Source of the DNA: Burkholderia sp. HI2500
GTDB lineage: Bacteria > Pseudomonadota > Gammaproteobacteria > Burkholderiales > Burkholderiaceae
Direction of reading: 5' to 3'
NCBI RefSeq assembly: GCF_002223055.1
Contig: NZ_NKFL01000005.1
Location: 558,001-622,000 of the forward strand
Length of the DNA stretch: 64,000 bases
Part shown: one piece after another, positions 9,886 to 19,159 of the stretch
How positions within the stretch are numbered: the first letter of the stretch is position 1
Layout: each line of letters begins with the position of its first letter
Notes under the pieces: model-generated
What the model saw: only the letters and a program-made list of their open reading frames with translations
The model's database searches: none
What the model was told of the DNA's origin: nothing
Position numbers and translations under genes: made by a program

Positions 9886-9898
9886 TTGGCCCAACCAA
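9886..9898. promoter_or_regulatory. Candidate LldR operator
   Basis: TTGGCCCAACCAA resembles the TTGGTnnnACCAA sites bound by PdhR/LldR-type regulators, with one arm base changed. It lies in the 134-bp space between the regulator gene and lutA. An identical 11-mer (GGCCCAACCAA) recurs at 9121-9131, just past the regulator's stop codon. Confidence 0.5.
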
Positions 9899-9984
9899 CT
9901 TGAGCTGCGGCGCCGTCGCGGGAATTATGCAGCGAAATCGTCGTCCCGCATCCGCATGCCGGGCCGTCGCCTCTGGAGCGAGAC

Positions 9985-10782
9985 ATGAACCAACGGCAGT
10001 ACCCCGCCGCCCCCGCGCACGTCTACCTGTTCGCGACCTGCCTGGTCGACCTGTTCGTCCCCGAAGCCGGGCTCGACGCGGTCCGCCTGCTGGAACGCGA
10101 GGGCCTGACCGTCCACTATCCGCGCGGCCAGAGCTGCTGCGGGCAGCCGGCCTACAGCAGCGGCAATCCCGACGAGGCACGCCGCGTCGCGGCCGCGCAG
10201 CTCGACCTGTTCGCCGAACCGTGGCCCGTGATCGTGCCCTCCGGCTCGTGCGGCGGCATGATCCGGCACCATTGGCCGGCGCTGTTCGCCGACGATCCCG
10301 TCCACGGCCTCAAGGCGCGGGCGATCGCGGAACGCACCTACGAACTCACCGAATTCCTCGTCCACGTGCTCGACGTGCGGCTCGATGCACTCACCGCGCC
10401 GGCCGGCGCCAACGAGCGCGTGGTGCTGCACACGTCGTGCGCGGCCCGCCGCGAGATGGGCACGCGTGTGCACGGCGTCGCGCTCGTCGACGCGCTGCCC
10501 GGCGTGACGCGCATCGAACACGAACGCGAATCCGAATGCTGCGGCTTCGGCGGCACGTTCTCGCTGAAGCACCCCGACATCTCCGGCGCGATGGTGCGCG
10601 ACAAGGTCGCATCGGCCTGCGCGACGGGCTGCGATCGGCTCGTGTCCGCCGACTGCGGCTGCCTGCTGAACATCGGCCATGCGGCCGACCAATCCGGCGC
10701 GCCGCTGCCGGTCGAGCACCTCGCCAGCTTCCTGTGGCGGCGCACGGCCGGCGCCGCATCGCTGCGCGGAGACAAGCCATGA
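9985..10782 (+). CDS. lutA: Lactate utilisation protein A (CCG-domain iron-sulfur subunit)
   Basis: A 265-residue protein with two CCG (heterodisulfide-reductase subunit B-like) domains: GQSCCGQPAY near residue 50 and ESECCGFGGTFS near residue 190, with SCAARRE and SADCGCLLN between and after. In LutABC this subunit works with LutB and LutC to oxidise L-lactate to pyruvate as an iron-sulfur, flavin-independent lactate dehydrogenase. The gene begins the operon, and its stop overlaps the next start as ATGA. The expected start has GGAG-like sequence (TGGAGCGAGAC) upstream. Confidence 0.92.
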   Translation: MNQRQYPAAPAHVYLFATCLVDLFVPEAGLDAVRLLEREGLTVHYPRGQSCCGQPAYSSGNPDEARRVAAAQLDLFAEPWPVIVPSGSCGGMIRHHWPALFADDPVHGLKARAIAERTYELTEFLVHVLDVRLDALTAPAGANERVVLHTSCAARREMGTRVHGVALVDALPGVTRIEHERESECCGFGGTFSLKHPDISGAMVRDKVASACATGCDRLVSADCGCLLNIGHAADQSGAPLPVEHLASFLWRRTAGAASLRGDKP

Positions 10783-11513
10783 GCGCGCGCGACGCCATCC
10801 TCCAGCGGCTGCGCGCCGCCGCCCCGGGTGTCGCCGCCGAGGCCGCCGCCGCGCTCGACGCTCGCATCGACACGCATTACGACATGCGCCGCATGCAAAC
10901 CGAAGCGGCACACGATCCGCACGCACTTGCCCTCACGATGCAGGCCGCGCTCGCCGCGTCGCACGCGGACGTCTGGCGCGCGACCGGCGACGCATGGCCC
11001 GCGCAGCTCGCCGTGCGGCTCGCCGAGGCTGGCGTGCGCAGCCTGCTGCTCGACCCGGCCCGCGCCGAATCCGCTGCGCTCGCCCACGCGCTGCCCGACA
11101 CGGTCGTGCCGGTGCCGTTCGACCGGCCGATCGACGCGTGGAAGACCGAACTGTTCGACACGATCGATGCTGGCTTCACCGTTGCGCGCTCGGGCATCGC
11201 GGCCACCGGCACCGTCGTGCTCGCACCCGATGCCGGCACGCCGCGCACGGTGTCGCTGGTGCCGCCACTGCACGTCGCGCTCGTTCACGCGAGCACGCTG
11301 CATCCTGACCTGCATGCGGCCGTGCACGCGGAGCGCTGGCACGCCGGCATGCCAACCAACCTCGTGCTGGTATCGGGCCCGTCGAAAACGTCCGACATCC
11401 AGCAGACGCTCGCCTATGGCGCGCACGGCCCGCGCCGCCTGTGGGTCGTGATCGTCACTGATACGGCCGCCGCCGGCCCGGCCGCCACCGCCAGCGAGGA
11501 CCTCCCCCAATGA
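10779..11513 (+). CDS. lutC: Lactate utilisation protein C (LUD domain)
   Basis: A 244-residue LUD-domain protein. The C-terminal half has the family signature: [18 protein letters not shown], then [17 protein letters not shown], and [21 protein letters not shown], the last typical of LutC/YkgG. It is the third component of the LutABC lactate-oxidising complex. Both junctions are four-base ATGA overlaps, so translation is coupled through the operon. The order lutA-lutC-lutB differs from the A-B-C order of Bacillus. Confidence 0.92.
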   Translation: MSARDAILQRLRAAAPGVAAEAAAALDARIDTHYDMRRMQTEAAHDPHALALTMQAALAASHADVWRATGDAWPAQLAVRLAEAGVRSLLLDPARAESAALAHALPDTVVPVPFDRPIDAWKTELFDTIDAGFTVARSGIAATGTVVLAPDAGTPRTVSLVPPLHVALVHASTLHPDLHAAVHAERWHAGMPTNLVLVSGPSKTSDIQQTLAYGAHGPRRLWVVIVTDTAAAGPAATASEDLPQ

Positions 11514-12955
11514 GCGACCACACCGTGCAATTCGTTGCCCCCGGCGACTTCAAGGCCCGCGCGCGCGCCGCGCTCGACGATCCCGCGCTGCGCAAGAGCT
11601 TTCGCGGCGCGATGGACTTCCTGCAAGGCAAGCGCGCGACGCAGTTCCCCGACGACACCGAGCTGCAACAGCTGCGCGACCTCGGCGAAGCCGTGCGGCA
11701 GCACGCGCTCGCGCAATTGCCCGCACTGCTCGAACGGCTGGAAACGAAGCTCACCGAAGCCGGCGTGCACGTGCACTGGGCCGAAACGGCCGCCGACGCG
11801 AACGCGATCGTGCTCGGCATCGCGCAGGCGAAAAAGGCGCGCCGCGTGATCAAGGGCAAGTCGATGGCGAGCGAGGAAATCGAGCTGAACCACGCCCTCG
11901 CGGAGCACGGCGTCGACTGCATCGAATCCGACATGGGCGAATTCATCGTGCAGCTCGCGGGCGAGAAGCCATCGCATATCGTGATGCCGGCGATCCACAA
12001 GACGCGCGGCGACATCGCCGAGCTGTTCGAGGCACACATCCCCGGCACGCGCTACACCGAGGACGTCGACGAGCTGATCCAGACCGGCCGGCGCGCGCTG
12101 CGCCGCGCGTTCGCCGAGGCGGACATCGGCCTGTCCGGCGTGAACTTCGCGGCGGCCGACACGGGCACGCTGTGGCTGGTCGAGAACGAAGGCAACGGCC
12201 GCCTGTCGACGACGGTGCCCGACACGCACGTCGCGATCATGGGGATCGAGAAGGTCGTCGAGAAGCTCGAGCACATCGTGCCGCTGTCGAGCCTGCTCAC
12301 GCGCTCGGCCACCGGCCAGGCGATCACGACCTACTTCAACCTGATCTCGGGCCCGCGCCGCGACGGCGAACGCGACGGCCCGCGCGAGCTGCATCTCGTG
12401 CTGCTCGACAACGGCCGCACGCAGGCCTACGCGGACGAGCAACTGCGCGCGACGCTGCAGTGCATCCGCTGCGGCGCGTGCATGAACCACTGCCCCGTCT
12501 ATACGCGCATCGGCGGCCACGCCTACGGCACGACCTACCCGGGCCCGATCGGCAAGATCATCTCGCCGCACCTGCTCGGCCTCGACGCGACGGCCGACCT
12601 GCCGACCGCATCGACGCTGTGCGGCGCCTGCGGCGAGGTGTGCCCGGTACGGATCCCGATCCCGCAACTGCTCGTGCGGCTGCGCACCGAAGCGAACCGC
12701 AAGCCCGACGAGCCCGTCGCGCATCCGCTGCGCGGCCAGGGCGCGAACTACAACCGCGCGGAAGACCTCGTGTGGCGCTTCTGGTCGGGGGCGTTCGCGC
12801 ACCCGCGCGCGTACCGCGCGTTCCGCTGGACCGCGACGCGGCTGCGTGCGCTGACGCCGGCAAAACAGATGGGCTGGACACAGCACCGCACGCCGCTCGA
12901 ACCGGCGCCGCGCAGCCTGTCCGACCTGTTGCGCGCACGCGGCCAGCCCGAATAG
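11510..12955 (+). CDS. lutB: Lactate utilisation protein B (4Fe-4S subunit)
   Basis: A 481-residue iron-sulfur protein. An N-terminal LUD-like domain (residues ~60-300) contains [16 protein letters not shown] and [19 protein letters not shown]. Two [4Fe-4S] cysteine sets follow: [13 protein letters not shown] at about residue 320 and [13 protein letters not shown] at about residue 370. It is the electron-transfer subunit of the lactate-oxidising complex. The start overlaps the lutC stop; the permease gene follows after 50 bases. Confidence 0.93.
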   Translation: MSDHTVQFVAPGDFKARARAALDDPALRKSFRGAMDFLQGKRATQFPDDTELQQLRDLGEAVRQHALAQLPALLERLETKLTEAGVHVHWAETAADANAIVLGIAQAKKARRVIKGKSMASEEIELNHALAEHGVDCIESDMGEFIVQLAGEKPSHIVMPAIHKTRGDIAELFEAHIPGTRYTEDVDELIQTGRRALRRAFAEADIGLSGVNFAAADTGTLWLVENEGNGRLSTTVPDTHVAIMGIEKVVEKLEHIVPLSSLLTRSATGQAITTYFNLISGPRRDGERDGPRELHLVLLDNGRTQAYADEQLRATLQCIRCGACMNHCPVYTRIGGHAYGTTYPGPIGKIISPHLLGLDATADLPTASTLCGACGEVCPVRIPIPQLLVRLRTEANRKPDEPVAHPLRGQGANYNRAEDLVWRFWSGAFAHPRAYRAFRWTATRLRALTPAKQMGWTQHRTPLEPAPRSLSDLLRARGQPE

Positions 12956-13005
12956 CCGTTTCGTTTCTCAAGCCGTATCGACAAAAACCTATGGAGGAGA
13001 CATCC

Positions 13006-14718
13006 ATGCAAGCCTGGCATCAGATCTACACGCCGCTCGGCAGCCTCGGGCTGTCGGCGTCCGTCGCCGCAATCCCGATCATCTTCTTTTTCGTCGCGCT
13101 GGCCGCGCTGCGGCTCAAGGGCCACGTCGCCGCGGCGATCACGCTGCTGCTGTCGCTCGGCGTTGCGATCCTCGCGTACGGGATGCCCGTGCCGCAGGCG
13201 CTCGCGGCGGCCGGCTTCGGCTTCGCGTACGGCATCTGGCCGATCGCGTGGATCATCGTCGCGGCCGTGTTCCTGTACAAGATCGTCGTGAAGACCGGCC
13301 AGTTCGACATCATTCGCGCGTCCGTGCTGTCGATCACCGACGACCAGCGCCTGCAGATGCTGCTGATCGGCTTCTCGTTCGGCGCATTCCTCGAAGGCGC
13401 GGCCGGCTTCGGCGCGCCCGTCGCGATCACGGCGGCGCTGCTCGTCGGGCTCGGCTTCAAGCCGCTGCACGCGGCAGGACTGTGCCTGATTGCAAACACC
13501 GCACCGGTCGCGTTCGGCGCGATGGGCATTCCGATCATCGTCGCCGGGCAGGTGACGGGCATCGATCCGTTCCATATCGGCGCGATGGCCGGCCGCCAGC
13601 TGCCGCTGCTGTCGCTCGCGGTGCCGTTCTGGCTCGTGTTCATGATGGACGGGCTGCGCGGCGTGCGGCAGACCTGGCCGGCGGCGCTGGTCGCGGGCGG
13701 CAGCTTCGCGGTGACGCAATACTTCACGTCGAACCACATCGGGCCCGAGCTGCCGGACATCACGTCGTCGCTCGTCAGCCTCGTCGCGCTCGCCGCGTTC
13801 CTGAAGGTCTGGCAGCCGCGCACCGCGCAGCAGACGGCCGGCGGCCTCGTCGCGTCGGGCGGCGGCGCTGCGCTCGCGGGCTTCGGCGGCGCGGGCTCGC
13901 GCAACGGCTTCGGCACCGGCACGAGCCGGCAGGCGTCGCCGTACACGCTCGCGCAGACCGTGCGCGCATGGTCGCCGTTCCTGATCCTGACGGCCGTCGT
14001 CACGGTATGGAGCATCGCGCCGTTCAAGGCGCTGTTCGCCGCGCACGGCGCGCTCGCGTCGACCGTGCTGAAGTTCCATGTGGCGGGGCTCGACCAGCTC
14101 GTGGTGAAGACCGCGCCGATCGCCGCGACGCCGAAGGCGCTCGACGCGGTGCTGAAGATCGATCTCGTGTCGGCGGTGGGCAGCGCGATCCTCGTGACCG
14201 CGCTGATCTCGATGGCACTGCTGCGGATGAAGCCGCGCGACGCGCTCGTCACGTTCGGCGAGACGCTGAAGGAACTGACGCGCCCGATCCTGTCGATCGG
14301 CCTCGTGCTGGCGTTCGCGTTCGTCGCGAACTATTCGGGGATGTCGTCGACGCTCGCGTTGATGCTGGCCGCGACCGGCGCCGCGTTCCCGTTCTTCTCG
14401 CCGTTCCTCGGCTGGCTCGGCGTGTTCCTGACGGGCTCGGACACGTCGTCGAACGCGCTGTTCTGTTCGTTGCAGCAGGCCACGGCCCATCAGCTCGGCG
14501 TGCCCGAGACGCTCGCGGTGGCCGCGAACACGACGGGCGGCGTGACCGCGAAGATGATCTCGCCGCAGTCGATCGCGGTCGCCTGCGCGGCGACGGGCCT
14601 CGTCGGCAAGGAGTCGGAGCTGTTCCGCTTCACGGTGCGGCACAGCCTGCTGTTCGCGGTGATCGTCGGGTTGATCACGCTCGCGCAGGCGTACGTGCTG
14701 CCGGGGATGGTGCCGTAA
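13006..14718 (+). CDS. lldP: L-lactate permease (LctP family)
   Basis: A 570-residue, very hydrophobic protein of the lactate permease family, with about a dozen membrane helices. Conserved blocks include [17 protein letters not shown] (residues ~126-140) and [12 protein letters not shown] near residue 480. It should import L-lactate (and glycolate) with protons across the inner membrane for LutABC. The ATG at 13006 is chosen because GGAGGA lies directly upstream; an in-frame ATG five codons earlier overlaps that ribosome-binding site. It is the last gene of the operon, followed by a strong terminator. Confidence 0.93.
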   Translation: MQAWHQIYTPLGSLGLSASVAAIPIIFFFVALAALRLKGHVAAAITLLLSLGVAILAYGMPVPQALAAAGFGFAYGIWPIAWIIVAAVFLYKIVVKTGQFDIIRASVLSITDDQRLQMLLIGFSFGAFLEGAAGFGAPVAITAALLVGLGFKPLHAAGLCLIANTAPVAFGAMGIPIIVAGQVTGIDPFHIGAMAGRQLPLLSLAVPFWLVFMMDGLRGVRQTWPAALVAGGSFAVTQYFTSNHIGPELPDITSSLVSLVALAAFLKVWQPRTAQQTAGGLVASGGGAALAGFGGAGSRNGFGTGTSRQASPYTLAQTVRAWSPFLILTAVVTVWSIAPFKALFAAHGALASTVLKFHVAGLDQLVVKTAPIAATPKALDAVLKIDLVSAVGSAILVTALISMALLRMKPRDALVTFGETLKELTRPILSIGLVLAFAFVANYSGMSSTLALMLAATGAAFPFFSPFLGWLGVFLTGSDTSSNALFCSLQQATAHQLGVPETLAVAANTTGGVTAKMISPQSIAVACAATGLVGKESELFRFTVRHSLLFAVIVGLITLAQAYVLPGMVP

Positions 14719-14740
14719 GCGGCGCCCGCCCCAAAAACAA

Positions 14741-14771
14741 AACCCCACGCCCGGAAGAGCGTGGGGTTTTT
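14741..14771. terminator. Bidirectional intrinsic terminator between lldP and the M48 protease gene
   Basis: Ten-pair stem AACCCCACGC/GCGTGGGGTT around an eight-base loop, with a T run to the right and an A-rich run to the left, so it can serve both convergent genes. Confidence 0.85.
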
Positions 14772-14818
14772 CATGTCGCCGGTTGATCGCCCGCCGCGGC
14801 AGGCGACCGGTTGCGCGA

Positions 14819-15580
14819 TCAGCTGCCCTTCGCGATGCGATCCTCGATGTGCTGCGCGCGGCTCGCCGACGACGGGTGCGAATCCAACATCGAGCTCTTG
14901 CCGCCGTCCAGCTTCGCGAGCTTCTGGAACGACGTGACCAGACCCTTCTGGTTCATGCCCTTCTGCTTGAGCAGGTCGAACGAGTAGTCGTCGGCCGCGC
15001 TTTCCTGCGACTGCGAGAACTGCGCATTGATGAACTTCTCGGTGATGTCGCCGAGCTGCGAGCTCGTCAGCGCCGCCACGCCCGGCGATGCCGCGCCGGC
15101 CGCGGTGCGCGCCGCGCTGACCGCGTAGGCCGTCTGCATCGCCTTCTTCGAGTGGCCGAGGGCGACGTGGCCCATTTCATGGCCGATCACGCCGCGCAGC
15201 TCGTCGTCGTTCATCATGTCCATCAGGCCGCTGTACACGCGCACGCAGCCGTTGCCCATCGCCCACGCGTTGACGTCCTTGGTCATGTAGACCTTGTAGT
15301 TGATCTTCTGGCTGTTCAGCGTCATGTCGCCGAAGCCCTTCATCACCTTCGTCAGGCGCTTCGCGTACGCGCTGTTCGCCGGCGCGATCTTCGATTCGGC
15401 ATCGCTCGCCTTGCACGAGTCGTTCGACAGTGCGGCGATGTCGCTGTCCGACAGCGTCGCTGCCTTGTACAGGCTGGTCCCCGCCGACGTCAGGCTGTTC
15501 GCGTCAAGGCTCTGTACCCCGCCGCACGCGCTCAACAGAAACGCCACGCCACACGCTGCCACCGCTTTCTTGAGTTGCAT
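14819..15580 (-). CDS. M48-family metalloprotease, lipoprotein
   Basis: A 253-residue M48 peptidase. The zinc motif HEMGH is at residues 134-138 and the third ligand region ESAADDYSFDLL follows near residue 190. The N-terminus has KKAVAACGVAFLLSAC, a lipoprotein signal with LSAC lipobox, so it is probably anchored in the outer membrane facing the periplasm. This resembles LoiP/YggG-type quality-control proteases of E. coli. The ATG at 15580 follows GAGGGA; an earlier in-frame start would precede the signal peptide with unrelated sequence. Confidence 0.88.
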   Translation of the reverse strand: MQLKKAVAACGVAFLLSACGGVQSLDANSLTSAGTSLYKAATLSDSDIAALSNDSCKASDAESKIAPANSAYAKRLTKVMKGFGDMTLNSQKINYKVYMTKDVNAWAMGNGCVRVYSGLMDMMNDDELRGVIGHEMGHVALGHSKKAMQTAYAVSAARTAAGAASPGVAALTSSQLGDITEKFINAQFSQSQESAADDYSFDLLKQKGMNQKGLVTSFQKLAKLDGGKSSMLDSHPSSASRAQHIEDRIAKGS

Positions 15581-15776
15581 CCCGGAATCCCTCGATAGTT
15601 GTATTTGGGAGCGGCGATTTTGCATAATCCGGCAGAAAATTACCAGATGTTTACATCAGATGACACGTTGATTACTCAACGAACAGGAACGAAGCGGCGC
15701 GTCGGCACGGGATTGACGACGGAAAACGGAGCAATCGCCGCAACCAGGCGACGACCGGAACGGGAAACGGGCAGGC

Positions 15777-16688
15777 TCAGGCCGTCTGGTCGTGGCGTCG
15801 CGTCAGCCGCCGCGCGACCAGCATCGGCAGCCGCACCGCGAAGCCGGTGAACAGGCGCAGGTGCATCCACGCGAGCAGCGCGTTGTCGCGACCGTAATGA
15901 AAGTGCGAGACGCCGCCCTCGTGGCGGCCGAAATAGCGCACCGGCGCGTCGATGCGGATCGGCCGCACGCCGGCCCAGCACAGCCGCACGGCCGCCTCGG
16001 GATCGAAGTCGAAGCCGCGCATCCACGGCTGGCGGCGCATGATCGCGGCCAGCGGCGCAACCGGATACACGCGAAACCCGTACAGCGAATCGCCGATCCC
16101 GGCCCACAGCGTCTCGAGGTCCGCCCACGCGTTCGACAGGCGGCGCCCCTGCACGCGCAACTGCGGCGCGCTCGCGTCGAACTTCGGCACGCCCAGCACC
16201 ATCGCGTCGGGCGCGGCCTGCGACGCGGCCATGAACGCGGGAATCAGGTCGGCCGGATGCTGGCCGTCGGAATCCATCGTCAACACATGCGTGAAGCCGC
16301 TCGCGGCCGCCGCGTCGAGCCCGGCGAGCACCGCGGCGCCCTTGCCGCGGTTCTCCGGCAGCACGATCACGCGCAGCCCCGGGTCGCGCTCGGCCATCGC
16401 CTGCAACCGTTCGGCGCTGCCGTCGGTGCTGCCGTCGACGACGACCCACACCGGATTCCACTGCGCGCGGGCATTGCGCACGGTCGTGTCGACCTTGGCA
16501 CCCGGGTTGTAGCTCGGAATCAGGACGAGATGGGTGGACGAGGCGTGCAGCTTGGACATGGAAACGGCCGATTGCGAAGACGAGGATCCTGACAAAAGTT
16601 TATGACTTGCCGGCGACCGTCGGCAGGCTTCGTCGACGTCGCCCGCGTGCGGGGCCGGTGGCTCGATCGTGAGGTTTTCCCGCTTCAT
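15777..16688 (-). CDS. Family 2 glycosyltransferase of the aryl-polyene cluster
   Basis: A 303-residue GT-A glycosyltransferase. The nucleotide-sugar site shows VVVDGSTDGSAERL and the metal motif as TMDSDGQHPADL; the region NRGKGAAVLAGL is typical of dolichol-phosphate-mannose-synthase-like enzymes. In aryl-polyene clusters such enzymes are thought to add a sugar to the polyene head, but the sugar and acceptor are not known. The ATG at 16688 overlaps the chorismatase stop as ATGA, which argues for this start; MSKLH at 16559 is a shorter alternative where the conserved domain begins. It is last in the minus-strand pigment operon. Confidence 0.8.
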   Translation of the reverse strand: MKRENLTIEPPAPHAGDVDEACRRSPASHKLLSGSSSSQSAVSMSKLHASSTHLVLIPSYNPGAKVDTTVRNARAQWNPVWVVVDGSTDGSAERLQAMAERDPGLRVIVLPENRGKGAAVLAGLDAAAASGFTHVLTMDSDGQHPADLIPAFMAASQAAPDAMVLGVPKFDASAPQLRVQGRRLSNAWADLETLWAGIGDSLYGFRVYPVAPLAAIMRRQPWMRGFDFDPEAAVRLCWAGVRPIRIDAPVRYFGRHEGGVSHFHYGRDNALLAWMHLRLFTGFAVRLPMLVARRLTRRHDQTA

Positions 16689-17983
16689 GACAACCATGCC
16701 TCCTCATGACCCGCGCTGGCCTCGATCTCGACCAGCAGGTCGTCGCGGCACACGTCCGCATGAACGACGAGCGGCCGCACGCCGGGGCCGGCCGCCTCGC
16801 GCAACACGCGCTCGATCGCGGCCAGCGCCGCGGCATCGCCGGCGTCGCGCACGTAGACGCGATAGCTCAGGTCGGCGAGCGAGAACGGGCCGTGCCCCTG
16901 GCGCGCGGCCTGCTCGAGCACGGCGGCGAGGTTCGCGACCGTCTCGCGCGTTTGCGCGACGACGTCGCCGTGATGCACGGTGCGGTGCCCGACGATGCTC
17001 GCGGTGCCCGACACGAACAGCACCGGCGCGGCATCGCGTTGCGACCACGCGGCGGCACGCGCGAACGTCGGCGCACGCGGGCCGTACTCCGCCGGATAGT
17101 GATACGCGCTGACCTGGCGCGGGTTCTCGACCGGATCGGCCGGCGTGCGGCTCGCGAGGAAATGGATCGCGAGCGGCGCGGCCGGCGATGCATCGCCCGC
17201 GACCGGCACGACCGAGCCGAGCGCGCATGCGGCCGGCACGCCGCCCGTCAGTGCGCGGCGGCACGCATCGAACGCGTGCTGGCGGCCGATATTGAACTGA
17301 CGATAGCGCTCGATCCCGAACTGCACCGCATTGATCGCCGGCACCGTATTCCAGATGCGCAGCGGATGCGGCATGCCGAGCGAATCGAGCACGTCGAACA
17401 GCGTGCGGTATGCGTCGTGGGTCGCGCGTTCGAGCGGGGTGCCGATGTCGTGCGATTCATTCGCCTCGAGTGCTGCTTCGTGCACGACGATGCTGCCGAA
17501 CACGAGGCCCGCCGTTTCGCTGTACCGATAGTGCAGCGCGCCGCGCCGTTCGCTGCGCAGGTCGCGCGCATGGCATTGCCAGATTTCGCAGACGGCGTCG
17601 TCCGGCGCGATGCCGGCGCCGAGCAGCGTCATCGGCACCGGGGCGACCGGCAAGTCGGGCACGACATCGGCCAGCATCCGTGCTGCCGCGTCCGCTCGTG
17701 ATTCGGCGTGCGATGCCGTGTCCGCGCCAATGCACACCGCACCCAACGCGCCGGGAAACGCGCGCTCGAATCCATCGCCACGACCACGCGCATCGTGCAG
17801 CAACGCAGCGAGCCGCGCATGGCTCATCCGGACGAGCCGCAGTGCACCCTCGCTGTCGTGCGCGGGCGGCAAGCCCGATCGCGATGCGGCCGGCCCGGCC
17901 GCTGTCTGCCCGCGCACGACGGGCGCGGCAGAGGACGACAGGGAACACGGGCGCCGTTCGGCGTCGACTGGATGCACGGACAC
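16685..17983 (-). CDS. Chorismatase (XanB2/Hyg5/FkbO family), hydroxybenzoate-forming
   Basis: A 432-residue protein once called pteridine-dependent deoxygenase-like. Family blocks include YRYSETAGLVFGSIVV, RIWNTVPAINA with FNIGRQHAFD, ENPRQVSAYHYPAEYGPR, and VSGTASIVGHRTVHHGD. In Xanthomonas, XanB2 turns chorismate into 3- and 4-hydroxybenzoate, the former being the xanthomonadin starter. Here the gene lies inside the pigment operon between ketoreductase and glycosyltransferase, so a dedicated supply of hydroxybenzoate is the likely job. Whether the product is 3-HBA, 4-HBA or a diene diol cannot be read from the sequence. The GTG at 17983 has GAGGAAA upstream. The first ~50 residues are low-complexity. 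Confidence 0.85.
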   Translation of the reverse strand: MSVHPVDAERRPCSLSSSAAPVVRGQTAAGPAASRSGLPPAHDSEGALRLVRMSHARLAALLHDARGRGDGFERAFPGALGAVCIGADTASHAESRADAAARMLADVVPDLPVAPVPMTLLGAGIAPDDAVCEIWQCHARDLRSERRGALHYRYSETAGLVFGSIVVHEAALEANESHDIGTPLERATHDAYRTLFDVLDSLGMPHPLRIWNTVPAINAVQFGIERYRQFNIGRQHAFDACRRALTGGVPAACALGSVVPVAGDASPAAPLAIHFLASRTPADPVENPRQVSAYHYPAEYGPRAPTFARAAAWSQRDAAPVLFVSGTASIVGHRTVHHGDVVAQTRETVANLAAVLEQAARQGHGPFSLADLSYRVYVRDAGDAAALAAIERVLREAAGPGVRPLVVHADVCRDDLLVEIEASAGHEEAWLS

Positions 17984-18070
17984 TTCGATTTCCTCACTAT
18001 GCGGCGCAGGCCGCGCAACCTCGCGGCCTGCGCCGCGTTGCGTTACGTCACGCCGACGCTGCGCGCTTCG

Positions 18071-18787
18071 TCAGGCGAGCCCGCCGTTGACGGACAGCAC
18101 CTGCCCCGTCACATAGGCCGCGGCGTCGGACACCAGGTACGCGACCATCGCCGCGACTTCGTCGGGCCGGCCCGCGCGCTGCGCGGGCACGAGCTGCTTG
18201 ATGCGTTCCGCGGGAAACGCGTGCCCGGCCATCGGCGATTCGATGATGCCGGGCGCGACCGCGTTCACGGTGATGCCGCGCGACGCGAGCTCCAGCGACA
18301 GCGACTTCGTCGCGCCGATCAGCCCCGCCTTCGCGGCCGCGTAGTTGACCTGCCCGCGATTGCCGGTCACGCCGGCCACCGACGCGATGTTGACGATCCG
18401 GCCGCGCCGCGTGCGGATCATCGGCAACAGCAGCGGCTGCGTGACGTTGAAGAAGCCGTTGAGCGTCACGTCGAGCACGCTGTGCCATTGCCGGCGCGAC
18501 ATGCCGGCCAGCGGCGCATCGTCGTGAATGCCCGCGTTGTTGACGAGGATCTGCACCGGCGCATCGTCGATGAACGGCTGCAGCGCGGCGAGCGTCGCAT
18601 CGGCGTCGGTCACGTCGAACGCGATCGCGTGCGCGGTGCCGCCGGCCGCGACGATCTGCTGCGCGACCGCCTCCGCCTGCGCGAGATGACGGTTCGCATG
18701 CACCCACACTTCATGGCCGGCCTGCGCGAGCGCCGTGCAGATCGCCTGCCCGAGTGCGCCGCTGCCGCCCGTCACGAGAGCCCGCAT
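18071..18787 (-). CDS. 3-oxoacyl-ACP reductase (FabG-like) of the aryl-polyene cluster
   Basis: A 238-residue classical short-chain dehydrogenase. Cofactor motif TGGSGALGQA at residues 6-15, NNAG at ~87, catalytic serine in NIASVAG, and YAAAK with the Tyr/Lys pair near residue 150. It should reduce the 3-oxo group of the growing aryl-polyene chain on the ACP. It sits between the ACP gene upstream (gap 111 bases) and the chorismatase gene downstream. GGAG lies eight bases before the ATG. A primary FabG of fatty-acid synthesis would sit with fabD/acpP, so this is the pathway-specific copy. Confidence 0.87.
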   Translation of the reverse strand: MRALVTGGSGALGQAICTALAQAGHEVWVHANRHLAQAEAVAQQIVAAGGTAHAIAFDVTDADATLAALQPFIDDAPVQILVNNAGIHDDAPLAGMSRRQWHSVLDVTLNGFFNVTQPLLLPMIRTRRGRIVNIASVAGVTGNRGQVNYAAAKAGLIGATKSLSLELASRGITVNAVAPGIIESPMAGHAFPAERIKQLVPAQRAGRPDEVAAMVAYLVSDAAAYVTGQVLSVNGGLA

Positions 18788-18898
18788 CGAATTGCTCCGT
18801 TCATCGCGTTCCCCCTCGATCGACGCGGCCGCGTATCGTCTGCCGATTGCGGCCGCCTGCCGTCATCATCTGCGCGTCGCGCCCGTGGCGCGACACCG

Positions 18899-19159
18899 TC
18901 ACTTCGTGCGGTGCGCGGCGACGTACGCCGCCAGTGCACCGAGCGTCGCAAAGATCTTCTGGTTGTCCGGATTGTCCGAACGCAGCTCGAAGCCGTATTT
19001 CTTCGAGATCAGCAGTGCGATTTCCAGGATGTCGATGGAGTCGAGCCCGAAACCCTCGCCATACAGCGGGGTCTCGGCCGTCACGGTTTCGAGCGTGACG
19101 TCTTCGAGATTCAGTTCGCCGATGATCAGCGTGGCGAGCTCTTGTTCCAGTGCGTTCAT
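18899..19159 (-). CDS. Acyl carrier protein of the aryl-polyene cluster
   Basis: An 86-residue acidic ACP. The phosphopantetheine site is S41 in GLDSIDILEI, and the helix-II/III pattern (ALLISKKYGFEL) fits. It is the first gene of the minus-strand pigment operon. It should carry the aryl-primed polyene chain. Two adjacent ATGs (19162 and 19159) are possible starts; neither has a clear ribosome-binding site. It is the only ACP gene found in the cluster. Confidence 0.88.
   Translation of the reverse strand: MNALEQELATLIIGELNLEDVTLETVTAETPLYGEGFGLDSIDILEIALLISKKYGFELRSDNPDNQKIFATLGALAAYVAAHRTK

Noticed and set aside
6182..9988. A 1268-codon open frame on the plus strand
   Set aside because: It runs antisense to three well-supported minus-strand genes (aldolase, PLD protein, lldR). 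The translation is Arg/His/Ala-rich with no domain, which is usual for shadow frames in GC-rich DNA.
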